Of a DNA stretch of 64,000 bases, positions 25,248 to 37,066 are shown piece by piece; position 1 is the stretch's first letter; each line of letters begins with the position of its first letter. Below the pieces are notes generated by a model. It saw only the letters and a program-made list of their open reading frames with translations, ran no database searches and was not told the DNA's origin. Position numbers and translations under genes: made by a program. The DNA comes from Sphingobacterium gobiense (GTDB lineage Bacteria; Bacteroidota; Bacteroidia; Sphingobacteriales; Sphingobacteriaceae): NCBI RefSeq assembly GCF_002980575.1, contig NZ_PVBS01000001.1, forward strand, positions 682,001 to 746,000, given 5' to 3'.

Positions 25248-27260
25248 TTAATCCTCTTCGCGGATATTTTGTCCAAGAAATATTTCATTTTTTTGATCGG
25301 AAGACAGACTAAGGAAGCGTTCATATTGTTTTAATACATCACTAATAATCTCGTCTTTCGTGAAATACTGAATGTCATAGCCTTTTCTGCTATCGCCGAA
25401 GTACGTCCGTGGGATGTAAGTTCGCTGGTGCTCTATATCCGGTGCATTGTCTTCATTTCGGAAATAATCGGAAACTGCCGTTTCGACGTTTTCCACCCCA
25501 TACATGAAGTCAGCCATATTTTCGTGCTGTATCTTAATTTCTACGTGATGAGGTGATTCCGTTAGAGAGCTTTCAACCGTTGCAATAATACCATTTCCCT
25601 TAAAGGCTTCGGCCAGCTGTTCGAAAGCTACTTTTACGGTTTTGGACAGAAACTGATTAATGTCGCTCTTACCGTGGTATGAGATAATCCTATCCAACCG
25701 CTCTCTCCAATAAGTTCCCGACCAACTGCTGGTCGAGTGAGATAAAGGTCGCGTATAATATTCATTATCAATAAACAATCCTTTTACCAGGCTGTAACAA
25801 AAAAGCAGCATGATGATGGCAAAAGGTAAGGCGGTAATCAACGTCATCGTTTGAAGTGATTGGAGTCCTCCTGCATTAAGCAGTACCAACGCCACGAGGG
25901 CCAGCATCGACCCCCAGAAAACTAGTTGCCATCTAGGCGATTTCATTGCATTCTTCGTAGAGATATTGTTCATCACGAAAATCCCTGAGTCTGCCGATGT
26001 AATAAAAAAGATAACAAGAATAATGATAGCAAACAAACTGATTACTGGGGTAAGGGGGAGATACTTGAAAAATTCGAAAAGAAGAACGTCAGCGTTGTTA
26101 GCTACTTTAGTAAGAGCGCCCTGCGCCGTATGCTGGTCTAACCAAGTAGCGCTGTTTCCGAAGAAAGTCATCCATGCAAAGTTAAACAGCGTGGGGATAA
26201 CAAGTACAGCACCAATAAATTCACGTATGGTACGACCTTTGGAAATTTTGGCAATAAATAACCCTACATAGGGCGACCAGGAAATCCACCATGCCCAATA
26301 CAGAATAGTCCAATTAAAGAACCACTCCTTATGTTCCGGTTCGTATGTATGTGTAGCAAACGTAAGATTAAAAAATTCATTGATATAGTATCCCAGATTT
26401 TCTGAATAGCTCCCTAATAGATAAACCGTTGGGCCAAATATTAGGACGAACGTCATCAGCGCGATAACGGCTACAATATTGATCTGACTTAAGAACTTTA
26501 CACCTTTAGCTACACCAGTTGTTGCCGATAAAACTGCGATGGTCATCACAATGATAACAAGGATGATCTGCGAACGAAAGGTAACCTCGTCCATTACCCC
26601 AAGGTAAACCAAACCGGCACTTAACTGCGAAACGCCAAAACCAAGACTGGTGGTGATTCCAAAAAACGTACTACACAGTGCGAACATATCGATAATATCC
26701 CCGCCTTTACCGTCTATTTTCTCTTTCAAAATAGGGTAAAAGCAACTTCTGAGCGATAAAGGCAATCGGTATCGGTAGGTAAAATATGCCAGACTTAAGC
26801 CCACGATGCCGTATATGGACCAAGCATGTATTCCCCAGTGAAAAAATGTATACAACTCTGCGTTTTTAGCCCGTTGTATGGACGAGGCCTGTCCAAAGGC
26901 CGGATCAGTATAATGCGACATAGGTTCTGCTACGCCGAAATACATGAGGCCAATTCCCATTCCTGCTGCAAATAGCATCGATATCCAGGAAAAAAACGAA
27001 AATTCGGGTTTGGAATCGTTAGTACCAAGCTTGATGCCGCCGTATTTACTAAAAAATAGGAAAAGGAGAAAAAAGACAAACAAGGTTACTACCATTACAT
27101 ACAACCAATTTAGGTTCACGAACAGCAAGTTCTTGACAATGGATAGATAATATTCTGTACGGTTAGGAAAGAACACAGATAAAATAGTTACACCAAATAT
27201 AAATATAAGGCTAGGTATAACAATTCCCGGAAGGAATGTCGTTTTGCTTTTTTTTAACAT
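25248..27260 (-). CDS. BCCT-family transporter (betaine/choline/carnitine type) with long C-terminal tail
   Basis: 670 aa with 12 transmembrane segments up to about residue 500. Family signatures: AAGMGIGLMYFGVAEPMSHY, FFHWGIHAWSIYGIVGLSLAY, and the Trp-rich ILYWAWWISWSPYVGLFIAK with the substrate aromatic box. About 160 residues follow the last helix (YYTRPLSHSTSSWSGTYW onward), a cytoplasmic extension like that of BetT-type carriers, where the tail takes part in osmotic regulation. It imports a quaternary ammonium compatible solute such as betaine or choline; which one is unclear. Choline oxidation genes are not nearby. Confidence 0.92.
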   Translation of the reverse strand: MLKKSKTTFLPGIVIPSLIFIFGVTILSVFFPNRTEYYLSIVKNLLFVNLNWLYVMVVTLFVFFLLFLFFSKYGGIKLGTNDSKPEFSFFSWISMLFAAGMGIGLMYFGVAEPMSHYTDPAFGQASSIQRAKNAELYTFFHWGIHAWSIYGIVGLSLAYFTYRYRLPLSLRSCFYPILKEKIDGKGGDIIDMFALCSTFFGITTSLGFGVSQLSAGLVYLGVMDEVTFRSQIILVIIVMTIAVLSATTGVAKGVKFLSQINIVAVIALMTFVLIFGPTVYLLGSYSENLGYYINEFFNLTFATHTYEPEHKEWFFNWTILYWAWWISWSPYVGLFIAKISKGRTIREFIGAVLVIPTLFNFAWMTFFGNSATWLDQHTAQGALTKVANNADVLLFEFFKYLPLTPVISLFAIIILVIFFITSADSGIFVMNNISTKNAMKSPRWQLVFWGSMLALVALVLLNAGGLQSLQTMTLITALPFAIIMLLFCYSLVKGLFIDNEYYTRPLSHSTSSWSGTYWRERLDRIISYHGKSDINQFLSKTVKVAFEQLAEAFKGNGIIATVESSLTESPHHVEIKIQHENMADFMYGVENVETAVSDYFRNEDNAPDIEHQRTYIPRTYFGDSRKGYDIQYFTKDEIISDVLKQYERFLSLSSDQKNEIFLGQNIREED

Positions 27261-27407
27261 ATTTGATTGTCTATAGTATATTAAATAGTTATTTGATAAA
27301 ATTGTTTTATTACACTATTCCTATTTTTGAACTTTTTTGAACCCGGCTTTTTCCTCCTAGCAACTGCTCGGTTCATTGAAAAACAGCTCGAATATAACTC
27401 TTCAGAA

Positions 27408-27438
27408 CAAACCTAAATAAATTCAATTTTATATGCAA
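27408..27438 (-). promoter_or_regulatory. promoter of the BCCT transporter gene
   Basis: On the minus strand TAGGTTTG (27408-27415) is preceded by TTG (27436-27438) at 20-nt spacing, the Bacteroidota consensus. The leader would be about 140 nt. Otherwise the 306 bp between the BCCT start and the dapA terminator show no gene and no structure that I can support. Confidence 0.6.
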
Positions 27439-27566
27439 TATAATTGCGTGAGCATATGAAATGAATTGTTCATAAGGCGTATACCTTCAAAGGCATTCAT
27501 GAGCGCTACGCGGTTTATTTCGCTCTCCTCTGCTATTGAAGAATTATTTTATAGAGGAAATATAAA

Positions 27567-27595
27567 AAATCCTGGTGTACGGGGCACCAGGATTT
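27567..27595 (-). terminator. Rho-independent terminator of dapA
   Basis: AAATCCTGGTG (27567-27577) and CACCAGGATTT (27585-27595) form a perfect 11-bp stem with a 7-nt loop, 22 bp after the dapA stop. The T-run on the minus side is TTTTTTATA. Confidence 0.9.
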
Positions 27596-27616
27596 AACTC
27601 ATAAACCAAGTGTAAA

Positions 27617-28498
27617 TTACGCAATAATGGCCATTTCCTTTTCAATTGCTTCCTGTGTTTGCGGACTAACCGGGACAAGTGGCAATCGGACTTCATCTGT
27701 TGTAATAATCCCCTGTTTTTTAAGGATATATTTCGCCCCACAAGGATTCCCTTCAATAAAACATAGATCGGTAATCTTCAGTAAAACATTATGTAATTCC
27801 CGGGCTAATGTATAATTGCCATCTGCACATTCCTTTACTAACGTTGCAACTTTTTTAGGGTAGGCATTTCCGACAACAGAAATAACGCCCACAGCCCCTA
27901 ATGCCATCATAGGCAGTGTCGCTGGATCATCTCCAGAAATCAATAAAAAATCGCTTGGCTTATCTCGCATAATTTCGCCGAACTGGGCGAAACTGCCCGA
28001 AGCTTCTTTAATAGCGACAATATTGCTACATGCTTTTGCCAAACGGATAGCTGTGGTTGGTAAGATATTGCTACCCGTTCTTCCCGGTACATTGTATAAG
28101 ATTATCGGAAGTTTGGATACTTCCGAAATAGCTTTATAATGTTGATATATACCTTCTTGTGTGGGCTTGTTATAATAAGGCGAAACGGAAAGAATAGCAC
28201 AATAACCGCTTATAGAAAACTGATCAACTTGTCTTACAATTTCTCGTGTGTTATTGCCACCGATACCCGCCACAAGGGGCAGTCGCCCTGCTACATGTGT
28301 AGATGCAAACTCCCACACTTGTTTTCGCTCTTCGGCATCTAGTGTGGCGGTTTCTCCTGTTGTACCTAAAACGACCAAATAATCCATACCCTCTTTGATC
28401 TGATAATCGATTAGATTGCCTAACGATCCATAATCAACTGTTCCATCCGTGTTAAAAGGTGTCACCAATGCTACACCCGCTCCCTGAAGCTCATTCAT
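27617..28498 (-). CDS. dapA: 4-hydroxy-tetrahydrodipicolinate synthase
   Basis: 293 aa, normal length. It condenses pyruvate with aspartate semialdehyde, the first committed step to lysine and diaminopimelate. Markers: GVALVTPFNTDGTVDY, LGTTGETATLD, the Tyr in LYNVPGRTGSN, the Schiff-base Lys in NIVAIKEASGSF, and SGDDPATLPMMALGA. It lies 24 bp downstream of ligA and is probably cotranscribed with it, ending at a strong terminator. Confidence 0.96.
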   Translation of the reverse strand: MNELQGAGVALVTPFNTDGTVDYGSLGNLIDYQIKEGMDYLVVLGTTGETATLDAEERKQVWEFASTHVAGRLPLVAGIGGNNTREIVRQVDQFSISGYCAILSVSPYYNKPTQEGIYQHYKAISEVSKLPIILYNVPGRTGSNILPTTAIRLAKACSNIVAIKEASGSFAQFGEIMRDKPSDFLLISGDDPATLPMMALGAVGVISVVGNAYPKKVATLVKECADGNYTLARELHNVLLKITDLCFIEGNPCGAKYILKKQGIITTDEVRLPLVPVSPQTQEAIEKEMAIIA

Positions 28499-28522
28499 TA
28501 TATTATATATTATGCTATATTT

Positions 28523-30568
<2,046 letters not shown>

Positions 30569-30581
30569 TTAGGTGTATGCG

Positions 30582-30589
30582 CAAAATTA
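30582..30589 (-). promoter_or_regulatory. -7 promoter box upstream of ligA
   Basis: The minus strand reads TAATTTTG, matching TAnnTTTG, 25 nt upstream of the ligA ATG, just after the stop of the upstream glycosyltransferase gene. Confidence 0.45.
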
Positions 30590-30593
30590 AACA

Positions 30594-31625
30594 TTAATAA
30601 AAGTTCTTGTTGTTCAATTGGGAAAACTTCCGCAGTTTATTAACGTAAAAATCCCAGACAATAGATTTTTTATACAGCCCCGTCCGGTTTTCCTTTACAG
30701 CGTAGCGTTTTCTCTTTTTGGCATTCTTGAAGATGTTAAGAAAAATGTACTGATGCGCTCTACTGATAGCCCAGGCGTCACGTGGTTTGCCATCGATAAG
30801 AAACTTGATCAATGCTAATAGGTCCAACCATAGACGTATAAATATGACCCACCAACAAGCGAAAAAACCGGCATTCTTTTGTATCATCAACAGGTTGTTG
30901 CGAAAGTTAAGATAGGTCTTTTTAGGGTTGCTGGCGTTTAACGTTCCGCCACCTACATGATATACAGTAGAGTCTGCAACGTAACCAATACGATATCCCA
31001 TCCGTTTAAGTCGCCAGCATAAGTCAATTTCTTCCATGTGCGCAAAAAAATCGTCGTCAAACCCGCCAGCTTCTTGCCATACGTCGGCACGAATGAATAA
31101 TGCCGCGCCCGTTGCCCAGAAGATTTCCCGATTATCGTCGTATTGCTGTCGATCAGATTCCACCTTGTGGAATAACCTGCCTCGGCAGAATGGATATCCA
31201 AACTTATCGATAAATCCGCCACCTGCTCCGGCATGTTCAAAGATTCCTTTATCATGATAGGCCAGAATTTTAGGCTGTGCGGCGACCATATTAGGTTCTG
31301 TTTCCAAATAGCGAACAACAGGTAATATCCAATTGGGTGTGACTTCCACATCAGAATTTAATAATACATAATAATCAGCTTTAACATGCTTTAATATTTC
31401 ATTATATCCGCCTGCGAAACCGTGGTTTTTATCGTTTTTGATAATTTTAATAGACGGATACGTATCCTGCACAAAAGATACGGAGTCATCAGTAGAACCG
31501 TTGTCGCCAACGACGAATTCGATATTAGGATAGGTGCTATTATAGATATAAGGAAGGAATTTCTCTAGGAAAAACTTCCCATTCCAGTTTAAAATAACAA
31601 CGGCGACTTTGGGGTAATGTGTCAT
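30594..31625 (-). CDS. family 2 glycosyltransferase
   Basis: 343 aa from the ATG at 31625. GT-A fold motifs: VVILNWNGKFFLEKFLP, VVGDNGSTDDSV, DYYVLLNSDVEV (DxD equivalent), WATGAALFIRADVW, FFAHMEEIDLCWRLKRMG. This is the rhamnosyltransferase-like GT2 type that transfers sugars to surface glycans or lipids; the donor and acceptor are unknown. A hydrophobic segment (FFACWWVIFIRLWLDLLALI) near residue 270 suggests membrane association. The chosen ATG overlaps the stop of the acyltransferase gene as ATGA; the frame extends 12 codons further up but would overlap it more. Confidence 0.9.
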   Translation of the reverse strand: MTHYPKVAVVILNWNGKFFLEKFLPYIYNSTYPNIEFVVGDNGSTDDSVSFVQDTYPSIKIIKNDKNHGFAGGYNEILKHVKADYYVLLNSDVEVTPNWILPVVRYLETEPNMVAAQPKILAYHDKGIFEHAGAGGGFIDKFGYPFCRGRLFHKVESDRQQYDDNREIFWATGAALFIRADVWQEAGGFDDDFFAHMEEIDLCWRLKRMGYRIGYVADSTVYHVGGGTLNASNPKKTYLNFRNNLLMIQKNAGFFACWWVIFIRLWLDLLALIKFLIDGKPRDAWAISRAHQYIFLNIFKNAKKRKRYAVKENRTGLYKKSIVWDFYVNKLRKFSQLNNKNFY

Positions 31626-32488
31626 ATTCTGCGTTTTCTTTTCCAACGTCTGTGTGTCCACAACCAGTATTCCGGCTGTCCTCTAATTATTTGTTCTGTA
31701 AAACGATTATGTAGTTGTGTAATTTCATGTTCTTGATAATCGTCCGGATTCTCAACCAAAGTTGTGAATTTACAAAAGTAATGCCCCCGTTTTGTCTTTC
31801 GTCCGATATGGCAATAAACAACCGGGTTCTTAGTTAATCGAGCAATACGTTCAGTACCTGTGTAAACCAATGTTTCTTGATTCAAGAACTCCATAAAATA
31901 ATCGGAATCTTGATAAGTTGGGGTCTGATCCGCAACAAACATACTGATATAAGGCATATCTTTTAACCGTACCACATGACGTAAGATTTGTTTCATTGGA
32001 ACCATTGTAGCACCAAAGCGACGACGTAGCCCATTGTAAACCTCATTGAAAGCTTTATCATTAAGAGGTTTGTAAATCACAAGCCGTGGGTTATTAGTCA
32101 TAAGAGAAAGGCTATAAATACCCAACTCCCAGTTCCCGTAATGTGCCGTTACACCGATTACACCCTTATTATCCTCAAAATGTCGATATACTTCTTCCGG
32201 GTTGAGGAGTTCTATACGTTCTAGGACTTGCTCCGCCGACATGGTTCGCATTTTAATCGCCTCGATTACTAAGTCTGGAAAAAAGCGATAGAACTTCTTT
32301 GCTAGTTGGTATCGCTCCTGTTCCGACTTTTCAGGAAATGAATTTTTCAGGTTATCAAATACCACGTGCTTCCGATATCGAATAACATAGAAAAGAACAT
32401 AATACAACGCGTCGGATATACCATATAATATCCAAAAAGGTAATAACGAGAGCATATATAGGAGTACGTCTATACTTCTTTTTCTCAT
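31622..32488 (-). CDS. LpxL/HtrB-like lipid A acyltransferase family protein
   Basis: 288 aa from the ATG at 32488 (open frame up to an ATG at 32560). N-terminal hydrophobic helix RSIDVLLYMLSLLPFWILYG, then VFDNLKNSFPEKSEQER, and the catalytic HX4D/E motif in TAHYGNWELGIYS. GATMVPMK and FVADQTPTYQDS are further family blocks. These enzymes add secondary acyl chains to lipid A precursors at the inner membrane. The following glycosyltransferase is translationally coupled to it, which suggests shared work on envelope lipids or glycans. Confidence 0.88.
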   Translation of the reverse strand: MRKRSIDVLLYMLSLLPFWILYGISDALYYVLFYVIRYRKHVVFDNLKNSFPEKSEQERYQLAKKFYRFFPDLVIEAIKMRTMSAEQVLERIELLNPEEVYRHFEDNKGVIGVTAHYGNWELGIYSLSLMTNNPRLVIYKPLNDKAFNEVYNGLRRRFGATMVPMKQILRHVVRLKDMPYISMFVADQTPTYQDSDYFMEFLNQETLVYTGTERIARLTKNPVVYCHIGRKTKRGHYFCKFTTLVENPDDYQEHEITQLHNRFTEQIIRGQPEYWLWTHRRWKRKRRI

Positions 32489-32604
32489 CTCCAAAAATTT
32501 GCTTTCATGTGCGATGAAGCTATCTTTCTCATGAATACGGTCAATTCTAAATCTCCTCAACCCTAGTACAGGGTTATTTATAGAGAAAATTCCCTAAATA
32601 AGTT

Positions 32605-32612
32605 TATTTTTG
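32605..32612 (+). promoter_or_regulatory. -7 promoter box for the wbqC-like gene
   Basis: TATTTTTG matches TAnnTTTG, 20 nt upstream of the ATG at 32632. Confidence 0.5.
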
Positions 32613-32631
32613 CCTAAATTAGTTAAAATAC

Positions 32632-33240
32632 ATGGAATCACAGTTGCTTTTACCTGCTTTTTATTTACCTGCTGTCAGTTATTTTCATATCATTCAACAA
32701 AATGAGCAACCGCTACTAATTGAACGATTTGAACACTACCCAAAACAAACCTATAGGACACGTGCAAAAATAGCAACTGCAAATGGCGTGTTAAATCTTA
32801 TTGTTCCTATTTTACATGGGGAAAATGAGCATGTTCCTGTGAGAGATATTCGGATTAACTATGACTTTAACTGGCAACGTCTACACTGGCTTAGTTTACA
32901 GACTGCATATCGTAGTTCGGCATATTTTGAATATTATGAAGATGATTTCTATCGATTTTATGCGAAAAGGTATGACTTTCTCTTGGATTTCAATATCGAA
33001 CAATTACAACTGCTGTTGAAATGCTTGAAAATAAATCGTCCTATTACGTTTACACAAGCTTATACTTCCCGAATAGAACCCGTGGATTACCGGGAAGCTA
33101 TCCATCCTAAGAAACCAAGCCTATTGGAACGTCCGAAACCCTATTATCAGGTATTTGAGGATAAACATGGTTTCTTGCCCGATCTTAGCGCAGTTGATCT
33201 TCTATTTAATCACGGTCCGCAGAGTAAAAGTTATTTGTAG
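32632..33240 (+). CDS. WbqC-family protein
   Basis: 202 aa. The family blocks are present: LLLPAFYLPAVSYFHII at the start, FEHYPKQTYRTRAKI, NLIVPILHGENEHVPVRDI, and DFNWQRLHWLSLQTAYRSSA with YFEYYEDDF. WbqC-like proteins occur in O-antigen and glycan loci, and the fold has been proposed to act in glycolipid biosynthesis, but the reaction is not established. It is cytosolic and stands alone next to envelope genes. Confidence 0.85.
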   Translation: MESQLLLPAFYLPAVSYFHIIQQNEQPLLIERFEHYPKQTYRTRAKIATANGVLNLIVPILHGENEHVPVRDIRINYDFNWQRLHWLSLQTAYRSSAYFEYYEDDFYRFYAKRYDFLLDFNIEQLQLLLKCLKINRPITFTQAYTSRIEPVDYREAIHPKKPSLLERPKPYYQVFEDKHGFLPDLSAVDLLFNHGPQSKSYL

Positions 33241-33297
33241 TCATCGCGAAACATTTTGTTGGAGTTGCTTGTTGTATAAAGGCAATACAATTATTTC

Positions 33298-33960
33298 ATG
33301 AAAATATTTTTTTCACTTCTTTTGCTATGTGCGGGCTGTCTTATGTTATCTGCACAGACAGAAGTAGACAGCTTACACCATCGTAAGATTTACTATATGG
33401 GGGGGACAGGGCTATCTTTTCCATTGGGAAAATCAAAGAACGTACTGGGAACAAAGCTATTTTCAGGGAGTGCCGGTCTCGATATTGCTTTAAAAGACAG
33501 TCGCTATTTTCTTAGTCCCACACTCTATATGTTGGCATTTCGTTATGACCAGCAAAAACACGATCCCAAATACAATTATATCATAGAGAATGGTCGAACT
33601 AATTTTTATATGCTTAGCCTAACGGCCGGGAGAAGATACCAATATAAGCGTCTGAATACCTTTGCCTATATCGGCCCAGTAGCGGGGTTAATTGTGGAGC
33701 CTAGAGGAAATATAGTTGCCGAAAAACTGCGAATGTCTAATAAAAATTCACTGACTGTTGCGGGAAAAGTAGGTATGGGAGCAGATTATAAATTTCCGGG
33801 TTTTTTCATTGGGGGAGAAATAGGTTATATGTATAATTTCAGAAAAATTGAAGGTAATCCTATACAGTTTCTAACGATAATGTTTGGACTAAAATCTGAT
33901 ATTACACGTTTAAGTGAAAAGGTTACCGGAGTAATCGGTATTGAAACCTATAAAGATTAG
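33298..33960 (+). CDS. outer-membrane beta-barrel-like protein
   Basis: 220 aa with a signal peptide (FFSLLLLCAGCLMLSAQ). The mature protein alternates short strands with aromatic ends (YYMGGTGLSFPLG, YFLSPTLYMLAFRY, NFYMLSLTAGRRYQY, FAYIGPVAGLIVE, FFIGGEIGYMYNFR), the look of a small 8-10 stranded outer-membrane barrel. No specific family was recognised. It ends 3 bp before the AarF gene, so it shares its transcript. Confidence 0.7.
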   Translation: MKIFFSLLLLCAGCLMLSAQTEVDSLHHRKIYYMGGTGLSFPLGKSKNVLGTKLFSGSAGLDIALKDSRYFLSPTLYMLAFRYDQQKHDPKYNYIIENGRTNFYMLSLTAGRRYQYKRLNTFAYIGPVAGLIVEPRGNIVAEKLRMSNKNSLTVAGKVGMGADYKFPGFFIGGEIGYMYNFRKIEGNPIQFLTIMFGLKSDITRLSEKVTGVIGIETYKD

Positions 33961-33963
33961 CGT

Positions 33964-35619
33964 ATGTACGGTATTTATAAGTTTAAACGGATAGGATACA
34001 TTCTTCAGGTATTATCCAAACACGGTTTGGAAGAAGTGGTGTCACGTTCAAACATCGACCGGATTATTCCAGACAGCTTCCTGTTATGGAATACGCATAC
34101 GCGTCGGATTTTTGAAGATAATTTTAATGTTCGTGTACGCGCTGCTATCGAAGAACTAGGACCTACCTTCATTAAGCTTGGACAACTTCTTAGCAATAGG
34201 GCGGATATTGTCCCGCGTGATTTAAGACAGGAACTGGTAAAGTTACAGGACGAAGTACCTACAGATATTATCGATATAAAAGCAAAACTTCAGGAGGCAT
34301 TCGATATAAACGTCGACGAACATTTTGAACATATTGATGAGATCCCCATCGCTGCTGCGTCTATTGCACAAGTGTATCGTGCAGTGCTAAAAGATGGAAC
34401 GGTAGTCGTTTTAAAGGTGAGAAGAAAAGGAATAAGTGATATCGTTCATGCTGATTTAGATTTTATACAAGATTTGGTAAAGCTACTTCGTGACAAATAC
34501 GAAGTTATTCAGAAAATCAACCTTTATGAAGTCGTTCAATCATTTGCCAACTCTTTACTCAACGAACTGTCCTTTACAAATGAGTTAAATAGCATCGAAC
34601 GCTTTCGTCGAAATTTCAATGGAAATCATACTATCTACGTACCTAAAACATACCGGGCGTATTCCAACGATGAGATATTATGTATGGAGTACGTGGAAGG
34701 AATTAAAGTGAACGATATCAGCGGACTTCATTCTTACGGCATTTCGCCCGGAACCATTTTACAGAATTGTTTGGATTTGTACCTGGAGCAAATACTCCAA
34801 CATGGTTTTTTTCATGCCGACCCGCATCCGGGAAATGTGTTTGTCAATAAACAAGGACAGGTAGTATTTATAGATTTTGGATCGATGGGGTTCATGATAC
34901 CACGTGATCGTGATATTATTGAGGCTATGGTCATCAACTTTTTAATGAACGACGCTAAGGACCTTATTCGCAATGTTAAAAAACTAGCAGTGGTTCACCA
35001 TATCGAAGACGAACGTCAGCTAGAACGTGATGCTTTTGAAATTTTTCAGATGATCGAAGAAAATGCGTTGGACGATATTGATATCGCTGTTATGTTCAGG
35101 AAATTAAATAAGATACTACAATATAACAGCATTTTGCTTCCGGATTTTGTCTATGTTCTGTTACGCGGAATTTCCTTGCTGGAAGGTACGGGGAGGCAAC
35201 TCGATGCACAACTTAATATCCCGCAAAGTATCAAACCATTTGCTACGAAAATAGCAAAAGAGAAGACCTCTGCCGATTATCTAAAAAAACAACTTTTGGA
35301 AAAAGGTAAGTTTATAAAAGAAGTACTAACGGAGGTGCCGCAAGATTTGATTACCCTATTAGAGAAAGCCAAATCGGATAAGTTGACACTGAATCATAAA
35401 ATTCAAGATTTTGACCGTATGCAATTGATTTTTCACCGGATAGGAAATAAATTCTTACTTTCTATATTAGCTATGACATTCGGTGTGGGCGCGAGTATCT
35501 TAGCGCATGGCAGGGTAGGTTATATACTGTTAGGGGTCCCGATTTTGTCTTGGCTCGGGTTTATAGCCAGTTTTGTGTTATCTACTATACTCATAATATA
35601 CCTGTTACGTAGTAAATAG
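33964..35619 (+). CDS. AarF/UbiB (ABC1) family atypical kinase
   Basis: 551 aa with the ABC1/UbiB kinase-like core: LGPTFIKLGQLLSNRADIVP with KxGQ, AAASIAQVYRA (Ala-rich nucleotide loop), VVLKVRRKG with the catalytic Lys, LNELSFTNELNSIERF, FFHADPHPGNVFV, and the metal-binding VFIDFGSMG. Two hydrophobic helices close the C-terminus. Family members support ubiquinone synthesis or lipid homeostasis; in a menaquinone-using Bacteroidota the role is likely in quinone or membrane lipid handling. It starts 3 bp after the barrel gene. Confidence 0.93.
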   Translation: MYGIYKFKRIGYILQVLSKHGLEEVVSRSNIDRIIPDSFLLWNTHTRRIFEDNFNVRVRAAIEELGPTFIKLGQLLSNRADIVPRDLRQELVKLQDEVPTDIIDIKAKLQEAFDINVDEHFEHIDEIPIAAASIAQVYRAVLKDGTVVVLKVRRKGISDIVHADLDFIQDLVKLLRDKYEVIQKINLYEVVQSFANSLLNELSFTNELNSIERFRRNFNGNHTIYVPKTYRAYSNDEILCMEYVEGIKVNDISGLHSYGISPGTILQNCLDLYLEQILQHGFFHADPHPGNVFVNKQGQVVFIDFGSMGFMIPRDRDIIEAMVINFLMNDAKDLIRNVKKLAVVHHIEDERQLERDAFEIFQMIEENALDDIDIAVMFRKLNKILQYNSILLPDFVYVLLRGISLLEGTGRQLDAQLNIPQSIKPFATKIAKEKTSADYLKKQLLEKGKFIKEVLTEVPQDLITLLEKAKSDKLTLNHKIQDFDRMQLIFHRIGNKFLLSILAMTFGVGASILAHGRVGYILLGVPILSWLGFIASFVLSTILIIYLLRSK

Positions 35620-35671
35620 CCTGTTTTTTATTTACAAAGTTTTCTTAACTTCATCTTTCAATACAAACATT

Positions 35672-36490
35672 ATGAGACATTTCATTCTATTTTTCGCCTT
35701 CCTGTGGGCTACGCACGCTGGCTATACGCAGAACATTCGTTATGAAACTATTGAAAATATAAGCTATGTTAATGAAAATGAAGTAGCGTCGGATTATGCG
35801 AAGGAACAATGCAAACTAGATATACATTACCCTACGTCGGGCGAAAATAAGCCTATTGTGCTTTGGTTTCACGGTGGAGGGTTGACGGGCGGCAAAAAAG
35901 AAATCCCCACTTTCCTAAAAGAAAAAGAACTTGTAATAGTCGGTGTAGGCTATCGACTGGCTCCGAATGTAAAGGTAGAGGATATTATCCGGGATGCGGC
36001 TAAAGCGACATCGTTTGTCGTTCAAAATGCCGACAGGTATCGAGGAGATACATCCAACGTATTTATTTCAGGACATTCCGCGGGAGGTTACCTGGCCTTG
36101 ATGTTATCGTTGAATAAAACATATTTGGAAGCCGAGGGATTCGACGCCGATAAATTGGCAGGGATAATTCCGTTCAGTGCACAAACCATCACACATTTTA
36201 CTGCTCGTAAAGAACAAGGAATAAAAGAAGAGCAACCAATAATTAACGAACTGGCTCCTTTGTTTTGGGTGCGAAAAAATGCGCCTCCCATTACGTTGCT
36301 GACCGGCGATCGCGAACTCGAAATGTTGGGTCGTTATGAAGAAAATGCCTATTTAAAACGCATGTTATCCATCGTCGGACACAAGCACGTAAAGCTCTTG
36401 GAATTTCAAGGATATAACCATGGTATGGTGTATCCCGGACTTCCTGTTTTGATAGAGGAGATAGGTCGCTTAGTGAAAGAAAGGAGGTGA
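35672..36490 (+). CDS. exported alpha/beta hydrolase (carboxylesterase type)
   Basis: 272 aa with a signal peptide (FILFFAFLWATHAGYTQ). Oxyanion HGGG in LWFHGGGLTGGKK, nucleophile elbow in FISGHSAGGYLALM (GxSxG-type GHSAG), and a likely His in GYNHGMVYP with an Asp in LLTGDRELEM. This matches the hormone-sensitive-lipase/BD-FAE-like esterases of secreted carbohydrate utilisation; the substrate is unknown. Its end overlaps the convergent acetyltransferase gene by 21 bp. Confidence 0.87.
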   Translation: MRHFILFFAFLWATHAGYTQNIRYETIENISYVNENEVASDYAKEQCKLDIHYPTSGENKPIVLWFHGGGLTGGKKEIPTFLKEKELVIVGVGYRLAPNVKVEDIIRDAAKATSFVVQNADRYRGDTSNVFISGHSAGGYLALMLSLNKTYLEAEGFDADKLAGIIPFSAQTITHFTARKEQGIKEEQPIINELAPLFWVRKNAPPITLLTGDRELEMLGRYEENAYLKRMLSIVGHKHVKLLEFQGYNHGMVYPGLPVLIEEIGRLVKERR

Positions 36491-37066
36491 AAACATTTTA
36501 TCTGTGTCATTAATTTCGCGGATCACACGGCATGGATTCCCCACCGCGACGACGTTGTCGGGAATATCTTTAGTAACAACCGATCCCGAACCAATTACGG
36601 TATTCTTACCAATGGTAACGCCTGGATTTATAACCGCATGCCCACCAATCCAAACATTGTCACCGATGGCAATAGGTTTTGCAAATTCCCAACCTGCTAT
36701 ACGAGGCGCGGGATGCACAGGGTGTCCGGCAGTGAAAAGCGATACATTAGGTCCTATCATTACATTGTCGCCGATAGTTACGGGAGCACAGTCTAAAACG
36801 ATGAAATTGTAGTTTGCGTAGAAATTATCGCCCAAAAAAATATTATAACCATAATCACAACGGAACGGAGGCTCAATAAAAAAGCGGCTGGTAGTCTTGC
36901 CAAACAATTTCTTCAGTATCTGATTTCGCACTTTTATTTTGGATGGTTCAAGATTGTTATACTGAAAAAGTTGTTCCTTTGCGTATTGACGTTCGACCAT
37001 CAGCTCTTTTGCTGTTGCTCGGTAAAACTCACCTGCAATCATTTTTTCTTTTTCTGTTTTTTCCAT
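36470..37066 (-). CDS. sugar O-acetyltransferase (maltose/galactoside acetyltransferase type)
   Basis: 198 aa. N-terminal helical region (MIAGEFYRATAKELMVERQYAKE is the usual start block, quoted in part: KMIAGEFYRATAKELMVERQ), then left-handed parallel beta-helix hexapeptide repeats (IGDNVMIGPNVSLFTAGHPV, IGDNVWIGGHAVINPGVTIG, NTVIGSGSVVTKDIPDNVV). Active-site His in FTAGHPVHP. It transfers acetyl from CoA to sugars and works as a trimer. No operon partner on this strand. Confidence 0.92.
   Translation of the reverse strand: MEKTEKEKMIAGEFYRATAKELMVERQYAKEQLFQYNNLEPSKIKVRNQILKKLFGKTTSRFFIEPPFRCDYGYNIFLGDNFYANYNFIVLDCAPVTIGDNVMIGPNVSLFTAGHPVHPAPRIAGWEFAKPIAIGDNVWIGGHAVINPGVTIGKNTVIGSGSVVTKDIPDNVVAVGNPCRVIREINDTDKMFSPPFFH

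Noticed and set aside
27261..27566. Small gene in the gap between the BCCT transporter and dapA
   Set aside because: No frame of convincing length or composition was found; only the BCCT promoter is visible.
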